Of a stretch of DNA of 64,000 nucleotides, positions 53,865 through 62,892 are shown piece after piece. How positions within the stretch are numbered: the first letter of the stretch is position 1; each line of letters opens with the position of its first letter. Under the pieces are notes generated by a model that was given only the letters and a program-made list of their open reading frames with translations, ran no database searches and was not told the origin of the DNA. The stretch comes from Segatella copri (lineage in GTDB: Bacteria > Bacteroidota > Bacteroidia > Bacteroidales > Bacteroidaceae): the NCBI RefSeq assembly GCF_019249655.2, contig NZ_CP137557.1:2823001-2887000 (forward strand), written 5' to 3'. Position numbers and translations under genes: made by a program.

Positions 53865-54401
53865 TCAAATAGAATCCATATAATCCGCAACATTACACTC
53901 CACATCCACATCAACATGACCGGCATTAATCTTCTTTCTGATATAATCGCCATACGACTTGGGAGTCACCTTCATCTCTAGCTTACAGTCTTCCTGCAGG
54001 AATCTAGTAATGGAAGCCCCGTTGGGAGTACCCGAATATAAGTAACCCTGCTCGGACCAATACTGGTAGAAAGCCACCACACTCTCATTCATCACCCCAT
54101 CCGAAGTAGAAAGCTGCTCGTTCGAAAGATGATGCAGTTTGAGATAATTCACAAAGGCATTCGCCATCTTCCCCGTCAGGTTCACATCCTTCCCGCCATT
54201 CTTGTCGGGAAAGAGCACCTCGGCAGTTCTTCCTGCTGCAGAAGAAGAGCATTTCACCTTAACACTCTGCTCAAAAACAACTTCATCAGAATCGTTCTTC
54301 TTTTCAGAAGAAACTTCAGAATTCTTATGCTGAAGTCCTACCCCCTCATAGTTATTTTCTATATAGGTAACAGGGCCATTAATACGAAAAATTCTACTCA
54401 T
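53865..54401 (-). CDS. Unknown island protein with YIENNY motif (178 aa)
   Basis: Starts MSRIFRINGPVTYIENNY. N-terminal third polar and probably flexible; residues about 75-178 look folded (NAFVNYLKLHHLSNEQL ... ITRFLQEDCKLEMKVTP), perhaps a DNA-binding or regulatory domain. It overlaps the upstream 53-aa gene by 8 bp, which implies translational coupling. The two share an IENNY motif. Not recognised. Confidence 0.7.
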   Translation of the reverse strand: MSRIFRINGPVTYIENNYEGVGLQHKNSEVSSEKKNDSDEVVFEQSVKVKCSSSAAGRTAEVLFPDKNGGKDVNLTGKMANAFVNYLKLHHLSNEQLSTSDGVMNESVVAFYQYWSEQGYLYSGTPNGASITRFLQEDCKLEMKVTPKSYGDYIRKKINAGHVDVDVECNVADYMDSI

Positions 54402-54555
54402 CGGTAGCCTCCTTCAAATCATCATCATTAGAATTCACGTAATTATTCTCGATATATTTGCTGTTAGGCTGCATATATACCACGATCTTAAACAAACAGA
54501 ATCCCCCATGTTTACAAAACAGGCGGATGAGTCTAAAGAAAAATCTCTTACCCAT
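54394..54555 (-). CDS. Unknown small protein, 53 aa, overlapping next gene
   Basis: Starts MGKRFFFRLIRLFCKHGG, a basic amphipathic N-terminus with two Cys, then MQPNSKYIENNYVNSNDDDL. It ends ATGAGTAG across the start of the 178-aa gene, which supports real translation. The motif YIENNY is shared with that gene. Function unknown. Confidence 0.6.
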   Translation of the reverse strand: MGKRFFFRLIRLFCKHGGFCLFKIVVYMQPNSKYIENNYVNSNDDDLKEATDE

Positions 54556-54748
54556 AACTAAAAGGTATTAAATTAAATAATATAGTTGATTGGGTCCTCT
54601 AGTGGTTGCGGAGAGGGCTAGACTAACGAATAGCCAAGGAGAGCTTCATAGGGTGGCATCCTCGATACCAGCAGACTAGTCTTCCCTAAGTAAATTTGCT
54701 TGATTTCTTCATTTCTGTAATTTTGTCATTTGTTTATATTATTAGTAT
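54556..54748. other. Gene-less stretch
   Basis: About 190 bp without a supported ORF. It has a GC-rich core at 54590-54690 able to fold on either strand. It does not fit a tRNA, since no acceptor stem or T-loop pairing was found. Confidence 0.4.
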
Positions 54749-55243
54749 TTATTTGTTAGGCACAAAACGCCTTTGGTATATTTCTACCTGTTCTTCCAAT
54801 TTGTTAAGTTGTTTCAAGTCTCTCGCAAATGTAATCCACTGCGAAAAAGCTTCATTGAAATTCTTTTCAAATAGGCTCTTATCAAACTTTTTACTTTCCG
54901 CCCTATGCCGCTTCTCCAGCTCATCAACAATTGTATCCCAATGTAACAGAATACAACAACACCATCTTCGCTGCTGATAAGTACGGAATTTTACTTCCCT
55001 GTTCAAGATTCCGGTTACTGTAGAAAGTCTGATGTGAATGATATTAGAAAACTGATATGCGGATATCAGTCCACCACCATTACCAATAAAAGAGTTGAGA
55101 TACAAGATGATGCACTCTTCTTGTATCCAATCGATTTGGTCCTCTAGCTGAGCTAGATTTTCCCGCATCAACCCTCTTCTATGTTTTGCAATATCCAACA
55201 TACTGATGTAAATTTTTGCGAATTTACTACTAATTGTTGACAC
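54749..55243 (-). CDS. Unknown island protein (up to 164 aa)
   Basis: An internal Met at 55201 (MLDIAKHRRGLMRE) may be the true start, giving 150 aa. Mostly helical, with ISAYQFSNIIHIRLSTVTGILN resembling a helix-turn-helix and a Trp/Cys-rich stretch RRWCCCILLHWDTIVDEL. A regulator is possible. Not recognised. Confidence 0.6.
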   Translation of the reverse strand: MSTISSKFAKIYISMLDIAKHRRGLMRENLAQLEDQIDWIQEECIILYLNSFIGNGGGLISAYQFSNIIHIRLSTVTGILNREVKFRTYQQRRWCCCILLHWDTIVDELEKRHRAESKKFDKSLFEKNFNEAFSQWITFARDLKQLNKLEEQVEIYQRRFVPNK

Positions 55244-55384
55244 GGCAAAATCAATGTCACACCTAAAAGCAATAGGCGTGAGTATTTTTCAGAAACGTTA
55301 ATACTTGAATAAAATTAAACTACAGAATAACAAAAAAAGGAGAAAAAGTGCGCATTTTTAGTGCTACACTTCCTCTCCTTACTT

Positions 55385-55783
55385 TCACGATTGTTCCGGC
55401 AATTCCGTTACCATTTCCACGGCCTTCGTAAATGTCATGATAGGCGGCAGCTTTACCCCCTTACTTCTCAAATACTTCACCATTTTCTTCTTAGCCCAGT
55501 TGATTCTTGAATCTCGCTCGTTATAGAGTTCTCTGAGCTGCTTCACCTTGGATGGAAGCGTTTTCAGCATTTCCCGCAGTTCTTTCGGGTCGCCATACTC
55601 AGCCTTTTCATCTTCCATCTCCTTGATACGAGCCTTCAAGGCCTTGTTCTCCACCACCAGCTGGTCGTAATGGTGGAGCAACAGTTTTACCTGCTGCTCG
55701 TAGGGCAGGTCTTTGTTCATTTCATACATAAGCTTTCTCTTCACCGTGTAGAGAGGAGGGCTGAAAAACATTTTAACTTGCAA
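55385..55783 (-). CDS. Coiled-coil island protein (up to 132 aa)
   Basis: Probable start at an internal Met, MYEMNKDLPYEQQ (55729), giving 114 aa; the upstream part looks non-family. Residues about 40-110 form a long helix (VVENKALKARIKEMEDEKAE) and the end is basic (KKMVKYLRSKGVKLPPIMT). Similar small genes occur near HU-type islands. Function unknown. Confidence 0.6.
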   Translation of the reverse strand: MQVKMFFSPPLYTVKRKLMYEMNKDLPYEQQVKLLLHHYDQLVVENKALKARIKEMEDEKAEYGDPKELREMLKTLPSKVKQLRELYNERDSRINWAKKKMVKYLRSKGVKLPPIMTFTKAVEMVTELPEQS

Positions 55784-55844
55784 CTATCCGTTCCTTATTA
55801 GAGTTACACCCTTCTCCTAAAGAAGGTAGAATGCTAATGCCATG

Positions 55845-58800
55845 TTACACATTTGCATAATCTCTATTTGCTATAAACCCTTTTATGGCTTGCAGCAAGC
55901 CATACTGAAACGAATCATTACCCTTGTACTCATCATAAAAGCTCTTGTCTCCTTTGCGCATAGCTCTCACATAACGAGCAAGGATTTGACTCATAACCTC
56001 GTCAGCCGCATCTTTATCCGAATTATCTTTTACTAGCGATACATAATCCTCATCCGACTCTACATGACGCATAAGATGTATCAACTTGGATTTCTGCTCC
56101 TGAGGATCAGCCTTCCAGCCTTTGAACCAACGTTCATTAAACTCTTTCACAATTTTATCCAAAGGATCCAGCCTTCCATCCTCTCCACCTGCGTTTACCA
56201 TATTCGGACTTAATGGGTCAATGGTGCTTTCACCAGGGTCTAAATCGATATGCTGATTCAATGCAGTGCGACGAGTACCGTAAGTATTGAGATCAATACT
56301 ATTCAGCAAATCCTTTAAGTCATCATCCTCAGATTCTTTAACTTTCAGTTCTGGAATCAAGACACGGAAGAACCAGAAAAGGCGCTCCCATTCTACCACT
56401 TCGTATTCCAAAATAGCCGAAGTGCGAGAATAGATTTTTACGAACTGCTTACACTTCATTTTAAAATCAGCCTTTCCATTTCCTTCGAATTTTATTTCCT
56501 CATTAAAACGTTGGGCGCAAGTATCAATAATCGGTGACCATTCATCCGCAGGAACTCCTTTGATAAAGAGATCTGAGAATAACACCACTTCTTCCATAGT
56601 GAAAACACCGATACTGAGTAAAAACGACTTGAGTTCATACAATACATTCACATCAGTATATCCACTTAATGCAGTTGCTGTATAGTATGGCTCAAAGGAT
56701 TTTTTCATATCCTCCGTGGTATTATAGAAGTCGAGAATAAACAAGTCTTCGCTTTTCTTACCTAGTTCGGGTGCCGACCGATTCAAACGCGAGAGAGATT
56801 GCACTGCCAATACATCAGCCAAAGGTTTGTCAATATACATGGCACATAGCTTTGACTGATCAAAACCAGTCAGATATTTATTGGCAACAACCAAGATTCG
56901 GTTATCATCCTCTTCGTCGAATTTGTCAGCCGTCTTGTTATCCGAGAATCCATTCATTGTGGTCTCGGTATATTTTTTTCCACCCAACTCTTTCTCGCCA
57001 GAAAATGCTATCAATGCTTTATAAGGCAACTTCTTTTTAGCTATAATATCGCAGATAGACTGATAATAGTGGATTGCACACTCTATATCACGGCAAACCA
57101 CCATTGCCTTTGCTTTATTATCCAACTTATGCGAATGATATACTTTTACATCAAAGTGCGCCATCATTATTTCCGCCTTTGCCTGGATGGTCTTTGGATT
57201 TCGTTCCACTGCCTGGCGTATTTTCTTTTGAGCCTTATCATTGTTAAACAGCGGATTATCCTTGACATTTTTTATCACCTCATAATAGCCTTGATAAGTC
57301 GTATAATTAGTGAGGACATCCAAGATAAAGCCTTCCTCGATAGCTTGCTTCATACTGTAGAGATGGAACGGGTAAAACTTACCTACCTCACCACGTTCAC
57401 CTTTCACATCTTCCCAGCCGAATCGTTCCAAGGTTTCACGTTTTGGAGTACCTGTAAAGGCAAAATAAGAACAATTACTGCTCATCTTACGGTCCCTTAT
57501 AAGTTTCTCAATTAAAGCATCTGTATCAGCATAATCAACATCACTCTCTTTCTGCATGGATGCGTTCATCTTATCAGAAGTGATTCCAGACTGCGAACTG
57601 TGAGCTTCATCAATAATGATGGCAAAGTTGCGATCGCTTACGTCTTTAATGATATCACAAATTTCGGGAAACTTCTGTATCGTCGTAATAATTATTCGTC
57701 TATTTTGCTCTATTGCATCCTTTAAATCCGACGAACTATCAGCATGAGATACAATTTTATCAGAATTCCCAAACGCATTGATATTTCTTGCATTTTGTTT
57801 GTCCAAAAGGCGACGGTCTGTTACCACAATAGCCGAATTAAACAACTTATCTTCCAAACCTTTCGCTCTTTTTGCAGACATTGTCTTTGGACAAACATTA
57901 ATAATCTGATATGCCAGCCATGTGATGGAATTTGTTTTGCCTGAACCTGCAGAATGTTGAATCAAATAACGTTCACCTACTCCTTTCTCAGCAACATCAG
58001 CAAGTAACTTATTAACAACATCTAACTGATGAAAACGAGGGAATATAAGTTTCTTGGCATTCTTTAAGACATGTGGTACCTTTTTGCCCGTCTTTGCTTC
58101 ACCATAATCGAAATAAACGTAATTATCTATAATATCCGCAACAGAGTCTTTCTGCAATACCCACTCCCACAAATATGAGGTTTTATATCCATGCGGGTTT
58201 ACGGGATTTCCTGCACCTTGGCCATTTGGAAGACCTTTATTAAAAGGCATGAAATAGGTATCCTTCCCCTCCAACTTGGTAGTGAAGAATATCTCATTTT
58301 TATCGCCTGTAAAGTGAGCAAGACAACGTCCGAATCTCAACAGTCTATCTTTCGGATTGCGATCTTCCTTATATTGTTTTTGCCCATTATATCTAGCCGT
58401 TTGCCCTGTCCATGGATTTTTCCACTCAAAGGTAAAGAGAGGAAGTCCATTAACATAGAGTACCATATCGATTTCATCGCCTGGATGCAACGTCGAATAG
58501 GTTTGCTGGCGAGTTATAGAGAACTGATTCTGCATATAATCCTCCTTGCTTATCTCCGCATCAGCAGCCGACGGCTTTGGATACCAAAGTTTTAACTTGA
58601 TATTATCTACATCAATGCCTTCACGCAAAACCTTGATGACCCCAAACGTTTCAATTGTTTTGGTGATACGTTCTGCAATGGCAAATTCAAGCGTATTTCT
58701 TCCCTTATAACTATCAAGAATCTCCTGCTGAGTAGCATGGAGAAAAGACATGAGACGACGAGTGTCAATCGCCCAATCCTCGTCTGTCTTAAACTTAAAA

Positions 58801-58961
58801 TCACTTGGCACACCCCAGTAATATTGGTTACTGTCGGGATGCTGAGAATCCACATCTTCCTTGGTAATCCCCAGCTTCTCACGTTCTTCTTTCGTTGAGC
58901 CTACGAGAGCTTTTTCAATCAAAGCCTCAAAGGCCTCTTCTTTAATATCTGACATGCTCAT
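55845..58961 (-). CDS. hsdR: Type I restriction enzyme subunit R
   Basis: At 1038 aa, full length. N-terminal nuclease (about 85-205) with the D-...-EWKN core (PGDEIDMVLYVNG, LPLFTFEWKNPW), then SF2 translocase: QHSAGSGKTNSITWLAYQI, IIIDEAHSSQSG and AFTGTPKRE. The C-terminal helical part ends near residue 1030. The type I complex needs HsdM and HsdS to find and cut DNA. Its start codon overlaps the hsdS stop by 4 bp. No break was seen in it. Confidence 0.95.
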   Translation of the reverse strand: MSMSDIKEEAFEALIEKALVGSTKEEREKLGITKEDVDSQHPDSNQYYWGVPSDFKFKTDEDWAIDTRRLMSFLHATQQEILDSYKGRNTLEFAIAERITKTIETFGVIKVLREGIDVDNIKLKLWYPKPSAADAEISKEDYMQNQFSITRQQTYSTLHPGDEIDMVLYVNGLPLFTFEWKNPWTGQTARYNGQKQYKEDRNPKDRLLRFGRCLAHFTGDKNEIFFTTKLEGKDTYFMPFNKGLPNGQGAGNPVNPHGYKTSYLWEWVLQKDSVADIIDNYVYFDYGEAKTGKKVPHVLKNAKKLIFPRFHQLDVVNKLLADVAEKGVGERYLIQHSAGSGKTNSITWLAYQIINVCPKTMSAKRAKGLEDKLFNSAIVVTDRRLLDKQNARNINAFGNSDKIVSHADSSSDLKDAIEQNRRIIITTIQKFPEICDIIKDVSDRNFAIIIDEAHSSQSGITSDKMNASMQKESDVDYADTDALIEKLIRDRKMSSNCSYFAFTGTPKRETLERFGWEDVKGERGEVGKFYPFHLYSMKQAIEEGFILDVLTNYTTYQGYYEVIKNVKDNPLFNNDKAQKKIRQAVERNPKTIQAKAEIMMAHFDVKVYHSHKLDNKAKAMVVCRDIECAIHYYQSICDIIAKKKLPYKALIAFSGEKELGGKKYTETTMNGFSDNKTADKFDEEDDNRILVVANKYLTGFDQSKLCAMYIDKPLADVLAVQSLSRLNRSAPELGKKSEDLFILDFYNTTEDMKKSFEPYYTATALSGYTDVNVLYELKSFLLSIGVFTMEEVVLFSDLFIKGVPADEWSPIIDTCAQRFNEEIKFEGNGKADFKMKCKQFVKIYSRTSAILEYEVVEWERLFWFFRVLIPELKVKESEDDDLKDLLNSIDLNTYGTRRTALNQHIDLDPGESTIDPLSPNMVNAGGEDGRLDPLDKIVKEFNERWFKGWKADPQEQKSKLIHLMRHVESDEDYVSLVKDNSDKDAADEVMSQILARYVRAMRKGDKSFYDEYKGNDSFQYGLLQAIKGFIANRDYANV

Positions 58962-60198
58962 GATACACGTACCTTTCCTGTTACTACTTCGTTAATTATA
59001 ATTTGCTTACGCTCCTGAAGGAGGGAGATTTGACGTGAAATATTCTCTATCGATTTTTCTATGGCAGAGGTTTTTTCATCCAAAAATCCCACTATATGCT
59101 TTTGCTCATCCTCAGAAGGAATTAACAACATTGATGTTTTTAAAATTCTACGCCCAATACTATAAACCTTTACGCCATTTACCAAAGATTGAATTTGGCT
59201 TTTCCATGCTTTCGACTTGAATAGGTAAGCATAATATTTAGGGAAGAACAAATCTTGAGGTCTTGCTATTACAGTATGATAACCAGCAAATAATTTATTT
59301 TCAAAATCATTAAAAGCAAAATTACCCGACCCTTCAATATCCTCAGATGTATCAGCAAATACAAAATCATTTTGATTCAACAGACATTGGGTATGAGATT
59401 CTAAATATTTAGGCGAAACATATCGAACCAGCGATTCAGTCATTGTTGTACCTAAATTATTTTTAGCATGAATCTGACCATAACTTATCACAGCAACACC
59501 TTCTTCTTGAAGATTTGCTTTTGTTATAGGCAATCCCTTGCCAAATGTAAAATGCTTACCAAAAGGTTCTACCTTCCAATGATTCGGAATCATACCAATC
59601 ATATCAACACCACTATCCTTCATTTCTACGTTTCCGTCCAAACCTTTCGTCACAGCATTTTGGATGATAATCTGCTTACGCTCATTCAATAAGTCAATCA
59701 TCTTTTGTTGCATAGCTATCGCTTTGTCAATACCAAAAGTCTCTTTATCTAAGAAATCAACAATAGCATCCTGCTCTGAAGGTAAAGGAAACAAAAGAAA
59801 ATTATCCTTTAGTTGTTTTCTTCCAATACTATAAACCTTTACTCCATTAACAAGATTTCTCACACGATTTTTCCAAGCATCAGACATAAATAGATATGCA
59901 TAATATTTAGGATTATACAGACTATCTTGCCTTGCCACTATCGTATGATAACCAGCAAATATATCATCCTTAAAATCATTATAAACAAAGTTTCCAGAGC
60001 CCTCTATATCTTCCGAAGTATCTGCAAAGACAAAATCATTTTTTGTCAATAAACATCGAGGATGTGTATGCAGGTAATCTTGCGAAACATAACGAACCAA
60101 TGATTCGGTAAGAGTAGTTCCTAAATTATTCTTTGCATGGATTTGTCCATAACTAATAACAGCAATACCATTCTCTTTTAAATCAGCCTTTGTTATAG
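58958..60198 (-). pseudogene. hsdS: hsdS, C-terminal fragment (IS-disrupted)
   Basis: The frame is open from the insertion edge to the stop codon at 58958 (about 413 codons). It holds two target-recognition domains separated by a helix: ISYGQIHAKNNLGTT occurs twice, as does VRYVSPKY/VRYVSQDY. The N-terminal start is in the fragment at 61590-61710. In the target duplication CCTATAAC has become CTATAAC relative to the intact second copy. No ORF can give the full subunit now. Confidence 0.88.
60190..60198. repeat. Left target-site duplication of the IS
   Basis: TTGTTATAG, repeated at 61590-61598. Confidence 0.85.
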
Positions 60199-60283
60199 CA
60201 ATACTGCGTTAAATTAATATTTAATCGTCTGTAAATCAATAACTTATATTAAGAAATGCTTATGAAAACTTAACTATAGAAAG

Positions 60284-60314
60284 TTGGTCAAGTCGCTGAT
60301 TTTCAGTAACTTTG
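60284..60314 (+). promoter_or_regulatory. Transposase promoter inside the IS
   Basis: TTG and TAACTTTG, 20 bp apart. Confidence 0.65.
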
Positions 60315-60339
60315 CAAATCACGACAAACGCAAAATTAT

Positions 60340-61563
60340 ATGAATACAGGACTTGACCAATATATGGATATCTTTAAAGATGCAGTTGAAGATTCGGCTG
60401 CAAAGTTAACAAAAAGTTTCGAGAAAATACTCATCGAGGTGATAATTTTGTTCATGGTAATACCAAGAAAGATAAATTTCACCCAAATGGGGAGGTATGG
60501 CTCGCATGTTGAGCAAACCTATCGCAACGCATTCGGCTTAAAAAAGTCGAAAAGCATTGACTGGCTCAAACTTAATGTCTCACTTGCCAAGCGCTTCTTT
60601 GGTAAACAGGGAAGATGGGCTATTGCCATTGATCCCAGCTACATCAGCAAAGCTGGCAAGAAGACTCCACATATCGGTCGTTTTTGGTCGGGATGTGCAC
60701 AGTCTGTTAAACATGGTCTCGAAATCATGGGTATTGGCCTCATTGATATTGATGCCAAAGACTGCATGATGTTAAAAGCACACCAGTCGCTAAGTAATAA
60801 AGAACTGAGTCTTAGAAACAAGACTATGGTAGATTTCTATATCAGCGTCATTAAGCGTTACCGCAAGGAACTTCTTAAACTCTCAACCCTCATAGTTGCA
60901 GATGCTTACTTCTCTACAAGTACATTTGTTAATGGGATAAAGAAAGAAGGGTTCTCTTTGATAAGCCGCTTTCGTGACAATGCTTGTCTCTTTTATGTCT
61001 ATGCTGGTCCACGTACTGGAAAACGTGGTCGCCCCAAGACCAAGGATGGCAAGATTGATATGAAGAATCTTGACCTCACTCGAATGGAGAAGATGGAGAT
61101 GAAAGATATAGAAGGAACAGCTTATACTTTGATAGCCTATTCCAAGGCACTCAGGTGTAAAGTTAGACTTGTCATCTGGCAGATGCCGAATGGCAAGAAG
61201 AAACTATTCTTCTCTACAGACACCTCACTTTCGGGTGAAGAAGTACTTCTTTATTATAGAACCAGGTTCCAGATCGAATTTTGCTTTCGTGACGCCAAAG
61301 GCTATACTGGTCTTATGGACTGCCAGGCTCGCGATAAGTGGAAACTCGATTTTGCTTTCAATGCTTCGTTCACATCACTAAATGTTGCCAAGGTAACTAT
61401 GAAGGAGATGGGAATGGAATATTCTATGTCTTCATTCAAGTCACTGATGACCAATATTTATCTGGTGAAACGAATTTTTAAAGCAAGCGGGTACACCCCG
61501 AACCGAACTTTAATTAGCAAGATTTTCAAAGATCTCTCGTGCTTACAGCGTATAGCTGCTTAG
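60340..61563 (+). CDS. IS4-family DDE transposase
   Basis: At 407 aa: catalytic Asp98 in AIDPSYI, Asp188 in VADAYFS and Glu313 in the Y(2)R(3)E(6)K signature YRTRFQIEFCFRDAK (Tyr306, Arg309, Glu313, Lys320). It looks intact. N-terminal part helical; insertion domain about 215-290. It inserted into hsdS. Confidence 0.95.
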   Translation: MNTGLDQYMDIFKDAVEDSAAKLTKSFEKILIEVIILFMVIPRKINFTQMGRYGSHVEQTYRNAFGLKKSKSIDWLKLNVSLAKRFFGKQGRWAIAIDPSYISKAGKKTPHIGRFWSGCAQSVKHGLEIMGIGLIDIDAKDCMMLKAHQSLSNKELSLRNKTMVDFYISVIKRYRKELLKLSTLIVADAYFSTSTFVNGIKKEGFSLISRFRDNACLFYVYAGPRTGKRGRPKTKDGKIDMKNLDLTRMEKMEMKDIEGTAYTLIAYSKALRCKVRLVIWQMPNGKKKLFFSTDTSLSGEEVLLYYRTRFQIEFCFRDAKGYTGLMDCQARDKWKLDFAFNASFTSLNVAKVTMKEMGMEYSMSSFKSLMTNIYLVKRIFKASGYTPNRTLISKIFKDLSCLQRIAA

Positions 61564-61589
61564 CACATTATTGAATTATTAACGAACTA

Positions 61590-61710
61590 TTGTTATAGGC
61601 AATCCTTTTCTAAATTTAAAATGCCTTCCAAAAGGTTCAATCTTCCAGTGACTAGGAATTTTCCCCAGCCACTGAACACCACTATCCTTATATTCTTTAT
61701 ATCTTTCCAT
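61590..61710 (-). pseudogene. hsdS: hsdS, N-terminal fragment
   Basis: Starts MERYKEYKDSGVQWLGKIPS and ends at the target duplication with FRKGLPIT. This matches the start of HsdS proteins and joins logically to the fragment at 58958-60198. Its start codon directly follows the hsdM stop. Confidence 0.88.
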
Positions 61711-61713
61711 TTA

Positions 61714-62640
61714 CTATTCCTCCTTACCTAAAAGTTGACGAATAAAGCCATCATTCTCTTGGTCGAGAGCAAGAATATCTGCCTCATTTTCTGCAAGCGA
61801 GCGCAATGGAGCAGGCTTATAGAAATACTTGGTGAAGGAAATCTCACAACCAATTTTTGTTGGCAGTAAATTTATCCATGCGTCCTTTACGTATGGACGC
61901 ACCTCACGTAGGAAGTATTCATAAATATCTTCCTTAACAGGTATTTTCTCCGTATCACGTAAGTCACTATCAGACTCATACTCTACATATATTTTACTGT
62001 CATCCAAAGCTGCCCAATAGCCATAATCGTTCAATTGCTCTTCTTCAACACCATAGTTTCTCATAAGGTCCACAATGTCCTTACAGTTAGCTTTACATGT
62101 TCTTTTCACTACAGGTTGCGCTTTCGGATCAACAACGCTCATAGCTCTAGCAATAGCTTTCAAGTCCGCAGCACTCGTTTTTTCGGTCAAAAATTCTGCC
62201 GCAGTTTTAATGCAACCAAAGAACTTATTATAATCCATATATTCCTCTTTGCCCACAATTTTCATCAGCTTACGAGCCAAATCAACCAAACCTCTGCGCC
62301 CCTGCCATTTCTTAGCAGAAATCAAATTGCTAAGCTGCTTATCCGTCTTCTTAATCTCATGCTCTTGCAGATAGCCTTTAATAGCTGGCATCTCACTTTC
62401 TATACCAGCAAATACTTTTTCGCCATAAGTCTGATAAAGCCACTTTGAAAGCACCACATCTGACTTATCGTAAAGCATTTCATCAATCTTCAATTGAGAA
62501 AACTTGCTACGCAAGCGAAGTGGACGTTCAATAGTAACATTATAGAATCGGAAATCATCATTATCAAAAACCTTTGACTCCACCTTATTTTCATCAGAAG
62601 CATCTTTTTCGGAAAAATTCTTCTATAATCTGCTGAATAG
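61714..62640 (-). pseudogene. hsdM: hsdM, C-terminal remnant with frameshift
   Basis: From a GTG at 62583, 289 aa are open (ESKVFDNDDFRFYNVTIERPLRLR ... DGFIRQLLGKEE), the C-terminal region of N6-adenine methylases of type I systems. The SAM-binding and NPPF motifs of the catalytic half are absent upstream. About 15 codons of earlier homology (IQQIIEEFF) lie in another frame across a TTTTT run near 62620. The methylase should be dead unless another copy exists. Confidence 0.78.
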
Positions 62641-62892
62641 CTTAAAATGAGCGATTTATAAGTGTTCAACCTCAATAGAGGTAATGACTTGGCAATAGTC
62701 ACAACTTCTGCAATATGCATATGTTTGCTTTGCCTAACAACTCTTTACAGTTGCAAAAATACAAAATAAAAATGAAACCACACTATGTTGGTGCAAAAAA
62801 CAATAGTCATAAAACAAAGATTAACTTCGCCTTATGACTATTGTTGTTATATAAGCTACATTCAATTGCGTTATCCACATTAAACTTATTTA
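62641..62892. other. Gene-less stretch at truncated hsdM
   Basis: No ORF is supported. A minus-strand -7 box TATTTTTG is at 62761-62754. The rest of hsdM is not found, so a deletion rather than an inversion within view is implied. Confidence 0.5.
62799..62845. terminator. Terminator for the right-edge gene
   Basis: CAATAGTCATAA pairs with TTATGACTATTG (62832-62843), with T residues on the minus side. Confidence 0.75.

Larger units (their letters stand above)
60199..61589 (+). mobile_element. IS4-family insertion sequence (about 1391 bp)
   Basis: Bounded by 9-bp duplications and carrying one transposase. The ends share only an imperfect inverted repeat (TACTGCGTTAA against TAGTTCGTTAA). Internal promoter TTG 60284-60286, TAACTTTG 60307-60314. 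The edge may be off by a few bases. Confidence 0.85.

Noticed and set aside
54590..54690. Possible tRNA or tmRNA fragment
   Set aside because: GC-rich and foldable, but no acceptor-stem pairing or T-loop consensus could be found.
60199..61589. IS4 element as parent of the palindromic MITEs
   Set aside because: Both give 9-bp duplications, but the terminal sequences (TACTGCGTTAA against AAGTTTCGCAAGTA) do not match.
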